A stretch of DNA of 64,000 nt from Acinetobacter junii CIP 64.5 (GTDB taxonomy: Bacteria > Pseudomonadota > Gammaproteobacteria > Pseudomonadales > Moraxellaceae). How positions within the stretch are numbered: position 1 is the stretch's first letter; every line of letters starts with the position of its first letter. Under the pieces are notes generated by a model that was not told where the DNA came from, ran no database searches, and saw only the letters and a program-made list of their open reading frames with translations. The stretch spans positions 586,043 through 650,042 of the forward strand of contig NZ_KB849654.1 of NCBI RefSeq assembly GCF_000368765.1. Reading direction: 5' to 3'. A program made the translations under genes and the position numbers. This document shows, piece by piece, positions 19,142 through 28,511 of the stretch.

Positions 19142-20317
19142 TTAGGCATTGATCAACTCAATATCTGATCCTGCTCGTTTTGGATCGATCAGAATTTTTG
19201 CATGTTGCTCTGGATCACGTAAGGCATCAAAGGCATTCCCTACACCTTCCAGACCAACCACACCCGTAATCAGCGGTGAGACATCAATTTTACCTTCAGC
19301 AATCATATGCAGGGTGTCACGAAACTCAAGTGGTGTATAACCCAATACATATTGGATTTCCAATTCTTTATTGATCGCCAATGCAGGTTCGATCTTATCA
19401 CTTTGCATACAGACACCTACGCCCACAATACGTGAGAACAATGGTGCACCCTCCAAGATTTGCTGCATGATGCCAGAGACACCTACGCATTCAAAAATCA
19501 CAGGACGTTTCGGTAATAGGCCAAGCTTATCCCCGACGCGCATAGCATTAACCCATGGCAAAGAGAAAGTCTGAACTTTATCAAAAATACCCATCCCCAT
19601 ATTGATTGCTTCAGAAACATTGCCGAGTAGACCAAGCTCTTTCCAACTACTAAATGGAGATTGTTGTTTAGGATCAATCAAGACATCTGCACCGCACAGT
19701 TCAGCGAGTCTACGACGATTTGGTGAAAAATCACTAGCAACTACCGTTTTAACTCCCGCGGCTTTGAGCATAATAATTACGCCTAAACCAACAGGACCAC
19801 AGCCAATTACAATCGCTGGTTCATTTTTCTTAATCCGACTACGACGAACTGCATGTAAAGCAACAGCCATCGGTTCAGTTAACGCTGCGCTGTCGGCATC
19901 TAAGCCATTTGGCACTTCAAACATTAAACTTGATTGAACCAAGATTTGCTCAGCATAACCACCTGAAGCACTCGGTGATAGACCAGTTGGGACATAACCT
20001 TTTGGATCAACATTTAATAGCGGCATCGCACAAACTAGTGTGTCGGCTTTTAATTTACGGCGCGTTTTTGGACCATAATCTAAGACTTTACCGCAGAACT
20101 CATGACCGAAAACCAGCTTATCTGAGGATTTTGCTACCCCATTAAAACCTACACGTGCTGCCAAATCATGCATATGATCACAGTGATGTTGCATGTGTAA
20201 ATCAGAACCACAGATTCCACAACGTACCACCTCAAGTAACACCTGTCCTTTAGCAGGAACTAATTGAAGACTATCTTCAAGCTTCAATTCAGCGTTAAGA
20301 CAAACTAGAGATTTCAT
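19142..20317 (-). CDS. Zinc-dependent MDR alcohol dehydrogenase-like protein
   Basis: The 391-residue protein has the catalytic-zinc residues of medium-chain dehydrogenases (Cys in GICGSD, residues 36-41, and GHE near 71-73), and the NAD(P) motif GCGPVGLG. The usual structural-zinc loop of four cysteines is not visible between about residues 95 and 120, so only the catalytic zinc is expected. An insertion rich in His/Asp (MQHHCDHMHDLA) separates GSDLH from GHE. Substrate unknown; a secondary alcohol or polyol is plausible. The ATG at 20317 has AAGGAAA 9 nt upstream. It is not clearly in an operon. Confidence 0.85.
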   Translation of the reverse strand: MKSLVCLNAELKLEDSLQLVPAKGQVLLEVVRCGICGSDLHMQHHCDHMHDLAARVGFNGVAKSSDKLVFGHEFCGKVLDYGPKTRRKLKADTLVCAMPLLNVDPKGYVPTGLSPSASGGYAEQILVQSSLMFEVPNGLDADSAALTEPMAVALHAVRRSRIKKNEPAIVIGCGPVGLGVIIMLKAAGVKTVVASDFSPNRRRLAELCGADVLIDPKQQSPFSSWKELGLLGNVSEAINMGMGIFDKVQTFSLPWVNAMRVGDKLGLLPKRPVIFECVGVSGIMQQILEGAPLFSRIVGVGVCMQSDKIEPALAINKELEIQYVLGYTPLEFRDTLHMIAEGKIDVSPLITGVVGLEGVGNAFDALRDPEQHAKILIDPKRAGSDIELINA

Positions 20318-20655
20318 AGGATGCTTTCCTTATTGTTTTATTGCATGTGTTAACTGTTTTAATTTTTTCATTAAAACAGTTTAGCTCACTTATTTCATTT
20401 TTAATTTTGACATACAGCATTGTCAGAATATATGACTTAAAGATCAATATTCCTATCAAATAAGGTCAGCTTTATAAATCACTCGATAATGCAGTTTAAA
20501 AATCATTCTCTTTTAACTTCAAATAGATGAATCTTTTTTTCTAAATTACTCCCTATTTTTATTAAAAAAGATCAAATTTAACACTTGCCTTAAATAGTGT
20601 TATTATGCCAATATATATTTACTGGCTTTAAGCCACTATAAAAGAGAAATTAAAA
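20318..20655. other. Divergent intergenic region before the NAD salvage operon
   Basis: This A+T-rich 338-bp region has no gene. It carries the promoter/dyad described at 20578-20606 and a small palindrome TGGCTTTAAGCCA at 20623-20635, 20 nt before the PRPP synthetase start. Confidence 0.6.
20578..20606 (+). promoter_or_regulatory. Promoter and candidate NrtR operator of the prs-nadV operon
   Basis: TTAACA (20578-20583), 17 bp and TATTAT (20601-20606) match sigma70 hexamers in 5 of 6 positions each. The same bases hold an inverted repeat TAACACT (20579-20585) and AGTGTTA (20596-20602) with a 10-bp spacer, so a bound repressor would block polymerase. The NrtR-type gene downstream is the obvious candidate regulator. 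Binding is inferred. Confidence 0.6.
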
Positions 20656-21534
20656 ATGACGATCCAACTTATGACAGCTCAAGCGAATGTTCCCATCGAG
20701 TTTTTGCAGTTTTCAGGTGGCGAACGTCATATTCAACTACAACCAGAGTTATTGAACCAATTACAAGCACACGCTCAGATCACAGCCTCACTGAATCACA
20801 GTACAGATGTAATGGACTATCTATTACTGGAAAATGTGTTGTTAGAACAAGGCTCGCGCCTTTCGGTGGAAATCCCTTATTTTCCTTACGCACGTCAAGA
20901 TCGTATCTGTGCACAAGGTCAGGCCTTCTCATTAGATTTAATGACCAAGTTATTGAATAGCAATAGCGAAAAATTTGCAGGACAACGTCAGAAAATTGTG
21001 GTGTGGGATTGTCATAGTCCAAAGACCATAGAGCTGTTACGCAAAAATACCAACTTCCAAGAGGTAATCAATATCGAACCGATTGAGATTATCCAGCAAA
21101 GCTCAACATTGATGCAGATCTTAAGCGCAGATAATACCGTGTTGATCTGTCCTGATGCAGGTGCAATACAACGCACCCAAGCGATTGCCAACGGCATCAA
21201 TTCGCAACGCCAACAGGCGATTGACATCATTCACTGTGAAAAACAACGTGATCCAAACACTGGAAAAATTAGAGCAATAGCGGTGAATAGCCCTGATTTG
21301 ACAGGAAAAACAGCCGTTATCACCGATGATATTTGTGACGGTGGTGCAACATTTATTGGTATTGCCAAACAACTACGCAGCCTAAACTGCCAAAACATTA
21401 TCTTGTATGTCACACACGGCATTTTTAGTAAGGGGCTGGCGGTATTTGATGGCTTGGTCGATCAGGTGTTTACCAGCAATAGCCTGCCACAAGCAGAAGC
21501 AAACAAACTCAATATCATCAATTTTCAAAATTAA
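20656..21534 (+). CDS. Ribose-phosphate pyrophosphokinase-like protein (PRPP synthetase paralogue)
   Basis: The 292-residue protein has the PRPP-synthetase fold: a catalytic flexible-loop region around PYFPYARQDR (residues 76-85) and the PRPP-binding signature VITDDICDGGATF near 220-232. It makes PRPP from ribose 5-phosphate and ATP. It is shorter and more divergent than a housekeeping Prs. It lies 24 nt before nadV, so it probably supplies PRPP directly for nicotinamide salvage. This prs-nadV pairing is known in bacterial NAD salvage loci controlled by NrtR. Confidence 0.92.
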   Translation: MTIQLMTAQANVPIEFLQFSGGERHIQLQPELLNQLQAHAQITASLNHSTDVMDYLLLENVLLEQGSRLSVEIPYFPYARQDRICAQGQAFSLDLMTKLLNSNSEKFAGQRQKIVVWDCHSPKTIELLRKNTNFQEVINIEPIEIIQQSSTLMQILSADNTVLICPDAGAIQRTQAIANGINSQRQQAIDIIHCEKQRDPNTGKIRAIAVNSPDLTGKTAVITDDICDGGATFIGIAKQLRSLNCQNIILYVTHGIFSKGLAVFDGLVDQVFTSNSLPQAEANKLNIINFQN

Positions 21535-21558
21535 GCTCTTAAGTAAGAGGCCTATAAA

Positions 21559-23046
21559 ATGACTATGAAAATAAATCCACTCAATGCAATTGATTTCTAC
21601 AAAGCCGATCACCGTCGTCAGTATCCAGTGGGGACTGAATACGTCTATGCTAACTTTACCCCTCGCTCATCACGTTTAGCCAAAATGTTGCCTGATTTTG
21701 ACGACAAGATTGTGTTCTTCGGTTTACAAGGTTTTATCAAACATTTTTTAATTGAAAGTTGGAACGAGGGCTTCTTTAATCAACCTAAAGCCAAAGTAGT
21801 CGCAGCCTATAAACGTCGCATGGACAATTCTCTAGGTGAAGGTGCTGTTCCCGTTGAACACATCGAAGCATTGCACGATCTTGGCTATTTACCTTTAAAG
21901 ATTAAGGCACTTGAAGAAGGTAGCCGAGTCAATATCAAAGTGCCTGTATTGACCATTATTAATACTGATCCGAATTTCTTTTGGTTAACCAACTATATTG
22001 AAACTGTGCTCAGTGCCGAATTATGGAAAAGTTGCACCACTTCAACAATTGCTTATGAATACAAACGCTTGTTAACTCAATATGCAGAAAAAACAGGTGT
22101 ACCTTTAGACTTTGTTGCTGTTCAAGGCCATGATTTTAGTAGCCGTGGGATGAGTGGCATCTATGATGCAGCTCAATCAGGCGTGGGGCACTTGACCAGT
22201 TTTATCGGTACCGATTCAGTCACTTCGATTGACTATGCTGAAGAATATTATAACACCACTGGTGTCGTCGGTGTTTCGGTGCCTGCAACAGAACACAGTG
22301 TGATGTGTATGGGCAGTGAAGAGAGTGAAATCGAGACCTTTAGACGTCTGATCTGTGAACTCTATCCGAGTGGCGTGGTCAGTATTGTTTCAGATACTTG
22401 GGATTTTTGGCGTGTGATTACTGAGTTTAGCGTGGAATTAAAATCAGAGATTCTAAATCGCCAACCAAATGCCCTCGGACTCGCCAAAGTGGTGTTTCGC
22501 CCTGACTCTGGTGATCCTGTGAAAATTATCTGTGGCGATCCTGATGCAGAGCTAGATAGTCCCGCTTATAAGGGTGCAGTGCAATGTTTATGGGAAATTT
22601 TTGGCGGTACAGAAACAGCCCAAGGCTATAAAGTACTGAATGAACGTGTTGGTTTAATCTATGGTGACTCGATTACTCTAGAACGTGCCCAAAATATCCT
22701 AAAAGGCTTAGAAGCCAAAGGCTTTGCCTCGAATAATCTAGTCTTTGGTATTGGCAGCTATACCTATAACTATTTAACTCGCGACACTTTTGGCTTTGCC
22801 GTAAAAGCCACTTGGGGTCAAGTCAACGGCGTAGGTCGTGAGCTGTTTAAAGACCCTGTGACAGATTCGGGTGTTAAAAAATCAGCCAAAGGTTTATTAA
22901 GGGTTGAACAAACTAATAATGGCTTTGAGTTATTTGATCAACAAAGCTTTGAACAGGAAAATAAGGGGGCATTGCAAACAGTATTTGAAAATGGTCAATT
23001 ATTAAGAGAATGCTCTCTTGACCAAATTCGGGAGAGATTGGTCTAG
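21559..23046 (+). CDS. nadV: Nicotinamide phosphoribosyltransferase NadV
   Basis: The 495-residue protein matches the NAMPT/NadV family: N-terminal FYKADHRRQYP, HDFSSRGM, FRPDSGDP and FGIGSYTYNYLTRDTFGFA are conserved family segments. It joins nicotinamide and PRPP to give nicotinamide mononucleotide for NAD. The start ATG 21559 has TAAGAGG 8 nt upstream; an internal ATG at 21565 is an alternative. It is co-transcribed with the PRPP synthetase gene. Confidence 0.97.
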   Translation: MTMKINPLNAIDFYKADHRRQYPVGTEYVYANFTPRSSRLAKMLPDFDDKIVFFGLQGFIKHFLIESWNEGFFNQPKAKVVAAYKRRMDNSLGEGAVPVEHIEALHDLGYLPLKIKALEEGSRVNIKVPVLTIINTDPNFFWLTNYIETVLSAELWKSCTTSTIAYEYKRLLTQYAEKTGVPLDFVAVQGHDFSSRGMSGIYDAAQSGVGHLTSFIGTDSVTSIDYAEEYYNTTGVVGVSVPATEHSVMCMGSEESEIETFRRLICELYPSGVVSIVSDTWDFWRVITEFSVELKSEILNRQPNALGLAKVVFRPDSGDPVKIICGDPDAELDSPAYKGAVQCLWEIFGGTETAQGYKVLNERVGLIYGDSITLERAQNILKGLEAKGFASNNLVFGIGSYTYNYLTRDTFGFAVKATWGQVNGVGRELFKDPVTDSGVKKSAKGLLRVEQTNNGFELFDQQSFEQENKGALQTVFENGQLLRECSLDQIRERLV

Positions 23047-23415
23047 GCAAAACTTTCTATGATTAAAACACATCCAGTGCTTAGATACTCGGAAAAGTCA
23101 TCCACAACCTGAACAAGCCAAAGCGACTAAAGCATTGGCTTAGTGCAAGATAAATGAAATGAACAGTTAAGCGCTTAGGCAAAGCTTTCGCTTTACGGTA
23201 CGGCAAAGATTATCAATCTTTACCGTACCTCAGGTTTGGCCTACTTTTGCCAAAACATTTACGAAGCTTTAAACGCTTCTCAGGTCGAGCCTGAACAAAC
23301 TTAAGAGATTAAAGCTTTAGTGAAGTGTAAGACATAGTGGCTTATCCTAAAATATGATGAGAACCCAATAAGACTCCGCTATGATGTTACTTTATTCCGA
23401 TTTCTTAATATTTCT
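23047..23415. repeat. Hairpin-rich intergenic region between nadV and nrtR
   Basis: No gene is seen in 369 bp. Several stems occur in a row: AAAGC/GCTTT (23181-23194); a 15-bp stem with one mismatch, GGTACGGcAAAGATT / AATCTTTaCCGTACC (23197-23229); TTTGGC/GCCAAA (23234-23253); GAAGC/GCTTC (23263-23279); and TCAGG/CCTGA (23280-23294). None has a clear T-tract. They may end nadV transcription or be repetitive intergenic sequence. Confidence 0.6.
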
Positions 23416-24183
23416 ATGAGTAAGGAAACTATCCATACGTCCGAACAGGAATACCTTGCCCACTATCAAAAAACAGACTATGACACCCCACTGTTTACGG
23501 TTGATATGGCTATTTTTTCTGTGGCAAAAGGTCAATTACAAGTCTTAATGATTCAGCGCTCTAACTTTCCCGAAAAAGGAAAATGGGCGCTTCCAGGTGG
23601 TTTTATTGATTTAAAAACTGATCCAGATTTAATGGCAACAGCACATCGTAAACTACTTGAAAAAACAGGGATTCATTCTCCGTACCTTGAACAAGTTGAA
23701 ACCATCGGCAATCAGCATCGTGATCCACGTGGTTGGTCGATCACATCACTTTATTTTGCACTGATTGATTTTAGTAAATTTGAAATTCAAAAGACTTCAA
23801 CAACTGAAATAAGTAAATGGATTTCTATAGAAGAAGCCTTGCGACTAGAATTAGCTTTTGACCATCAGAAATTACTAAAATTAGCATTTGATCGCTTGTG
23901 CAATAAAACCCGCTATACCGCACTCCCAGCTAGTCTCATGCCTGAATTATTTACCCTGACCGAATTACAAACAATCTATGAAATTATTTTAGGCCAAACC
24001 CTAGAAAAAAAATCATTTAGACGACGCATGCAGGAGGCGGGAGCAGTTGAGGAAACAGGGCAACAAAAAATTGTCGGTAAACGCCCTGCTCAATTATTTC
24101 GTTATGCACTAGATGATTTTAATTTCACCTTTCCGCGTATGTTGGAAACACCACGTAACTCAGATAATAAAGAAGAGAGCTAA
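23416..24183 (+). CDS. nrtR: NrtR-type Nudix-fold transcriptional regulator of NAD metabolism
   Basis: The 255-residue protein has a Nudix domain (residues about 25-150) with the start of the box at GGFIDL (61-66), then R78-K79-L80-L81-E82-K83-T84-G85. The canonical box needs REUxEExG, so two metal-binding glutamates are replaced by lysine and the spacing is longer. Hydrolase activity is probably lost. A C-terminal winged helix (LFTLTELQTIYEIILGQ ... KSFRRRMQEAG) follows. This is the architecture of NrtR repressors, which sense ADP-ribose. It lies beside nadV, its expected target. Confidence 0.9.
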   Translation: MSKETIHTSEQEYLAHYQKTDYDTPLFTVDMAIFSVAKGQLQVLMIQRSNFPEKGKWALPGGFIDLKTDPDLMATAHRKLLEKTGIHSPYLEQVETIGNQHRDPRGWSITSLYFALIDFSKFEIQKTSTTEISKWISIEEALRLELAFDHQKLLKLAFDRLCNKTRYTALPASLMPELFTLTELQTIYEIILGQTLEKKSFRRRMQEAGAVEETGQQKIVGKRPAQLFRYALDDFNFTFPRMLETPRNSDNKEES

Positions 24184-24205
24184 GGCAAAACCTTAGCTCA
24201 AAATA

Positions 24206-25810
24206 TCACTTCCAAGTTTCGCGAATCATGTCTACTGCTTTTTCAGCAATCATGATCGCAGGTGCGTTGGTATTACCATTTACCACTGTTGGCATAATCG
24301 ACGCATCAATCACACGCAAGCCTTGAATACCATATACTTTCAGCTCAGGATCAACCACAGCCATCTCATCTACACCCATTTTGCAACTACCAACTGGGTG
24401 ATACACCGTGTCGACACGTTGGCGTAAAATCTCACGAATCTCATCATCAGATTGCACGTTTGCAGTAAACATATCTTCTTTAATTTTTTCACTCAAAGCA
24501 GGTGCTTGCATTAACTTTTGCGTGACTTTAAATCCATCAACCATATCTTGAAGGTCTTGCTCATCCTCAAGGAATTTAAAGTCAATTAATAGCGGATCAT
24601 CTACATTTTTGCCACTGAGTTTGACCGAACCACGCGCACGAGGATTGAGCAAACATACGTGGCATGAAATACCGTGTCCTGTATGCATGGTTCGAGCATG
24701 ATTATCTACTACAGCAATGACGAAATGCAGTTGTAGATTCGGTTTATCTAACTCAGGACGGCTCTTTAAGAAACCACCACACTCTGCATAATTGGTCGTA
24801 ATTAGACCTCGACGCTCCTTACGATAACGCCCAATTTGTTTGATTAAATCTAAACTACCACCAACAGAAACACCGAAAGTTCCATCTATTTGTTTAGTCT
24901 TATAAGCAAAAATAAAGTCAGGATGGTCATGTAGATTTTCACCAACTCCAGCTAAATCTTTAACCACAGGAATACCGTGTTTTTCTAATTCTTGACGAGG
25001 ACCAATCCCCGAAAGCATCAAAACTTGTGGTGATTGGAAAGCCCCTGCAGAGAGTAAAACTTCTTTATTTGCACGAACAACTGTGACTTGTCCTTTATGC
25101 TTAAATTCCACGCCTACAGCACGACCATTTTCGATCACAATTCGCGATACCATCGCTTGTGTGATCACATGTAAATTTGGACGCTTACCGATATAAGGCA
25201 ATAAATACCCACGTGCAGCACTCCAACGTTCACCATTCTTCTGGGTAACTTGATAGACACCTACGCCTTCTTGCTCTGCGCCATTAAAATCATCATTCAG
25301 TGGATAGCCTACTTGTTTAGCTGCTTCAATAAAGGTTTTTTGGTATGGATTATCTGAATGTAGTTCACTTACATTGAGTGGACCATGCTGTCCATGATAC
25401 TCATTTTTAATTCTTTCGTTATGTTCTGATTTTTTAAAATATGGTAACACTTCATTATAGGACCAACCGGTATTTCCTAAAGCTGCCCAATGATCATAAT
25501 CATCCCGATGCCCGCGAATATACACCATTGCATTGATCGCTGAACTCCCGCCTAAGCATTTACCACGTGGTTGATATCCTTTACGTCCATTTAAACCTTT
25601 TTGCGGTATGGTTTCTAGTGCCCAGTTATTCAGTTTCGTTGGGATGCTAATCACCGCAGCTGCTGGTGTATTCACTAACCAGCTATTGCCGTCCCCACCC
25701 GCTTCCAATAAACATACTGAAATATTTGGATTCTCCGAGAGTCTACCTGCAAGCACACTACCCGCCGAACCACCACCTATTACTACAAAGTCAAATGCTG
25801 TTTGTGTCAT
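24206..25810 (-). CDS. GMC-family alcohol dehydrogenase (AlkJ/BetA-like)
   Basis: The 534-residue FAD oxidoreductase starts at ATG 25810 (MTQTAFDF) with AGGGAT upstream, followed by GGGSAGSVLAG, the GMC signature PRGKCLGGSSAINAMVYIRG, and the active-site His in YHPVGSCKMG with Asn in GNTNAPA. The longer open frame to 25867 adds residues that precede the Rossmann fold without matching it. The nearest relatives are probably membrane-associated alkanol or choline dehydrogenases; substrate not determined. It is separate from the bet operon and ends 23 nt from nrtR, which it converges with. Confidence 0.9.
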   Translation of the reverse strand: MTQTAFDFVVIGGGSAGSVLAGRLSENPNISVCLLEAGGDGNSWLVNTPAAAVISIPTKLNNWALETIPQKGLNGRKGYQPRGKCLGGSSAINAMVYIRGHRDDYDHWAALGNTGWSYNEVLPYFKKSEHNERIKNEYHGQHGPLNVSELHSDNPYQKTFIEAAKQVGYPLNDDFNGAEQEGVGVYQVTQKNGERWSAARGYLLPYIGKRPNLHVITQAMVSRIVIENGRAVGVEFKHKGQVTVVRANKEVLLSAGAFQSPQVLMLSGIGPRQELEKHGIPVVKDLAGVGENLHDHPDFIFAYKTKQIDGTFGVSVGGSLDLIKQIGRYRKERRGLITTNYAECGGFLKSRPELDKPNLQLHFVIAVVDNHARTMHTGHGISCHVCLLNPRARGSVKLSGKNVDDPLLIDFKFLEDEQDLQDMVDGFKVTQKLMQAPALSEKIKEDMFTANVQSDDEIREILRQRVDTVYHPVGSCKMGVDEMAVVDPELKVYGIQGLRVIDASIMPTVVNGNTNAPAIMIAEKAVDMIRETWK

Positions 25811-25995
25811 TGCTATCCCTGTTATTTTCATTCTTTCAAAATGCAAAAAGATTATGCTCAAATGCACATCTAAATATTGGTTTACTTGTCTAACAGACTT
25901 GATTATTCCTCATAAAAAGTAACTGGATATGGGGCAAAGTACAATAGCCAAATCTGGCAATACGATTGAGTTAAATCATCAATTTCTACAGTCAC

Positions 25996-26631
25996 TTATA
26001 CAGTGGATTTCTTTTCTATTTCCTTTTGCTTTAAATGCTCAACATGCAAACGATTTGTCTTCCAAGAAGGCTCTAATACTTCTTTTTCAATTCGATATTT
26101 AATTCTTTTGAGCTTCATCGGACTAATCACCTGTTGATCAAAACGTTTTACGTATTCAATCCAAGCTTTACTACGAAAGACATTTTCAGGCATATCTGTT
26201 TTAAATTCGCTTCGAGCTGTAAATACAACAATAGAATGCAAATACTGCGGATCAACAACATCACTTAAAACCATTTCCAATACTTTAATATGCTTATAGT
26301 TTTGGTGTAACGGATTCTGAAATTTATAACTTTTCTTATAAATTTTTTGTGTCCACTGCTTCTGGCGAGCATTTCCAAAAATCCATCCCGTATAGTTTTT
26401 AGTTTCAACGATGAAAACACCATAAGGACTTATTAAAATATGATCAATTTGAGTCGTCCCGTCTTTCTGATCAGGTAGAGTACAATTATTGAGCAATATA
26501 TATTCAGCACTTAAATACTTAGCAACATGCTCAGAAACCATAAACTCACCAACTTTCCCCTTGAAATTCGGTGATTTGAGATATGTAACCACAGCAAGCA
26601 TAAGAAGAATTAAAATAATATAAAAGAACAT
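25996..26631 (-). CDS. NERD-domain membrane-anchored protein
   Basis: The 211-residue protein has an N-terminal membrane segment (FFYIILILLMLAVVTYL) and a NERD domain from about residue 25: KGKVGEFMV, DQKDGTTQIDHILISPYGVFIVETKN and GWIFGNARQKQW. The D and ETK residues match the nuclease-related fold. NERD proteins are widespread and mostly uncharacterised; some link to DNA processing. A Lys/Glu-rich tail ends the protein. It appears to be a single-gene unit. Confidence 0.85.
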   Translation of the reverse strand: MFFYIILILLMLAVVTYLKSPNFKGKVGEFMVSEHVAKYLSAEYILLNNCTLPDQKDGTTQIDHILISPYGVFIVETKNYTGWIFGNARQKQWTQKIYKKSYKFQNPLHQNYKHIKVLEMVLSDVVDPQYLHSIVVFTARSEFKTDMPENVFRSKAWIEYVKRFDQQVISPMKLKRIKYRIEKEVLEPSWKTNRLHVEHLKQKEIEKKSTV

Positions 26632-27189
26632 ACTTCCCCATGAATATTTTATTTTTTAGAAATTAAAATCAACAGCATCAAATATACAATATATTTGTCA
26701 AAATATTATTATAAAAACTGGGTTAAAAACCAATTCGTAATATTTTATTTGGTCGCACTTCTATATTCTCCAAATAGCATAATCAAACCACCAATAAAAA
26801 TAAAAAGTAATCCAAATAATTTGAAAGCATCTATTTTCTTTATTTGCATCCCTAATAAACCACTATGATCAATTAAGGTAGCAAAAATCATTTGCCCTAA
26901 AAATATCCATAATAGTGTATTGGTTGCACCTATATGTGGAGCTGCCACAAACATACATAGAATATAAAGTGAACCCAAGAAACCTGACAACCACATCCAC
27001 CAAGATGTATTTTGATAAAATGGTGGTTTCACCGTTCCATCCATCCACAATGCAATAACAAGCGAAACAATCGCACCGCCTATATAAAGAAAAAAGGTCG
27101 ACTGTATTTGGCTTGCGCCACTGCTATGACGAAAGGCATTAATGACTGCCAATTGTAATGGAACAACTAGCCCACCTAATAATATACTA

Positions 27190-28047
27190 GGGTGTGTTGA
27201 CACTTTTAGCTTAAAAAAATAGCGAAGTAGTAAAATCAAATCGCCAAACCTAATTTTACTATTCGCTATGCCTCGTACCATGCTGACAGATCAACACTGG
27301 CAAAAGTTGAAAACTATTTTGCGTAATTTATCTATTCATCACAACTCAAATTTACGTAATTTTATTGAAGCTATTCTCTATAGAATTAGAACAGGCTGTC
27401 CGTGGCGAGATATTCCTTCCTATTTCGGTCAATCAAACTCTATTTTCAAACGTTTTAATCGTTGGTCAAGCAGCGGTAAGTTGCTTAGATTATTCAAATT
27501 ATTAGCATCATGCCCCGATATGGAGTGGATTTTTATTGATGGCTCTCACGTACGTGCTCATCAACATTCTGCCGGTATAGCGAATCAATCCATTTCTAAA
27601 AGTGTAGGAGGAAACTCCTCAAAAATACATTTGATTGTTGATTCACATGGCAATCCTATTGATTTCATGATTACCGATGGCACTACACATGACATCAAAG
27701 TTGCATCTGATTTAATAGCAACATTAGATTTAAAAGAGACAGAAGTGGTATGCGCAGATAAAGGCTATGATTCAGAACCACTGCGTGAGCAGATCAGAAA
27801 AACAGGAACAAAAGCGAATATACCAAAGAAAATAAATAGCCAATCGAACAATGATCATATGGATTGGTATTTATATAAAATCAGGCATTTAGTTGAAAAT
27901 ATGTTTTGTAGATTAAAACAATTTAGAGGGATAGCTACTCGATATGACAAGCTCAAAAGAAATTATCAAAGTGCTGTTGCCTTAGCCTGTATATTTTTAT
28001 GGCTACCTTTATAGGTTTAATTATGAACAGTAAATGTCAACAGACCC
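27190..28047 (+). mobile_element. IS5-family (IS427-group-like) insertion sequence, 858 bp, TA target duplication
   Basis: The left end GGGTGTGTTGACACTTTTAG and the right end (complement GGGTCTGTTGACATTTACTG) are imperfect inverted repeats. TA flanks both sides (27188-27189 and 28048-28049). The size and the single frame fit the smaller IS5 subgroups. Excising it restores the coding frame of the YdcZ-like gene. Confidence 0.92.
27268..28014 (+). CDS. IS5-family transposase
   Basis: The 248-residue transposase has the N-terminal DUF4096-type domain (LTDQHWQKL ... YRIRTGCPWRDIP) and a DDE core with D in FIDGSHVRAH, D in CADKGYDSE and E in HLVENMFCRLKQFR. The frame is intact from ATG 27268. The element probably mobilised recently. 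Confidence 0.94.
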   Translation: MPRTMLTDQHWQKLKTILRNLSIHHNSNLRNFIEAILYRIRTGCPWRDIPSYFGQSNSIFKRFNRWSSSGKLLRLFKLLASCPDMEWIFIDGSHVRAHQHSAGIANQSISKSVGGNSSKIHLIVDSHGNPIDFMITDGTTHDIKVASDLIATLDLKETEVVCADKGYDSEPLREQIRKTGTKANIPKKINSQSNNDHMDWYLYKIRHLVENMFCRLKQFRGIATRYDKLKRNYQSAVALACIFLWLPL

Positions 28048-28075
28048 TAATCAAAACATAATTAATATTTTGCAT

Positions 28076-28390
28076 TCATTGACTCTCATTTTTAGGTTTC
28101 TAATTTTTATGAACTAATTGGATTGAGAAACTTATGATCATGCTTGTAGAAGGTTTCAACATAATGATTGAGTAACTCTTACTCTAAACTATCTTATAAA
28201 AACAAATACCGCATCAAACATTTTATAGTTCAATTGTGACTCAAATGCTTTTGATTAAATAATAAAAGCTTGGCGATAGAAATAATTTCAGAAGAGTAAA
28301 TAAGTTTTCGTTATTTAATTAAATAAGATATAAAAATACAGACGTAAAAAAACCGCTGATTAGCGGTATTTTATCTCATCTTTAAGATGA
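28076..28390. other. Intergenic region before tRNA-Pro
   Basis: The region is A+T-rich and lacks a gene. It contains the original promoter of the interrupted YdcZ-like gene at its left end and the tRNA terminator at 28346-28367 at its right end. Confidence 0.6.
28346..28367 (-). terminator. Intrinsic terminator of the tRNA transcript
   Basis: On the minus strand ACCGCT / AGCGGT with loop AATC is followed by a run of T. It lies about 24 nt after the tRNA-Pro 3' end. Confidence 0.8.
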
Positions 28391-28467
28391 TGGTCGGAGC
28401 AGTAGGATTCGAACCTACGACCCCCTGGTCCCAAACCAGGTGCACTACCAGGCTGTGCTATGCTCCG
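28391..28467 (-). tRNA. tRNA-Pro (anticodon TGG)
   Basis: Read on the minus strand, the 77-nt gene begins CGGAGCATAGC and ends with encoded CCA. The anticodon stem CCTGG / CCAGG encloses TTTGGGA with anticodon TGG, and the T arm is GTAGGTTCGAATCCTAC. The acceptor stem CGGAGCA / TGCTCCG is perfect. Confidence 0.97.
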
Positions 28468-28484
28468 ATTACTCTATAAAAGAG

Positions 28485-28511
28485 TGGGGTGAATGACGGG
28501 ATTCGAACCCC
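28485..28511 (-). other. Prophage attachment site: 3' end of a second tRNA (probably tRNA-His)
   Basis: The minus strand reads GGGTTCGAATCCCG then TCATTCACCCCA, which is a T loop, the 3' acceptor strand CATTCAC, discriminator C and CCA. The 5' half of the T stem does not pair, so the tRNA identity ends there and only a fragment remains. A C discriminator is typical of tRNA-His, and His next to Pro fits common argX-hisR-proM clusters. The intact tRNA is expected at the other prophage end, outside the window. Confidence 0.75.

Larger units (their letters stand above)
26745..28075 (-). pseudogene. YdcZ-like (DMT superfamily) membrane protein gene interrupted near its start by an IS
   Basis: Codons from 27189 down to 26745 encode about 147 residues of a five-span DMT/YdcZ protein (SILLGGLVVPLQLAVINAFRHS ... 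FIFIGGLIMLFGEY). The 5' end lies across the IS: removing 27190-28047 and one TA gives an uninterrupted frame starting ATG at 28075 (MQNINYVLISILLGG), 156 residues in all. At present the frame is fused to IS-derived residues MVRGIANSKIRFGD from 27281. Function before insertion: small-molecule transporter of unknown substrate. The fusion might still be translated from an IS-internal start, so complete inactivation is not certain. Confidence 0.85.
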
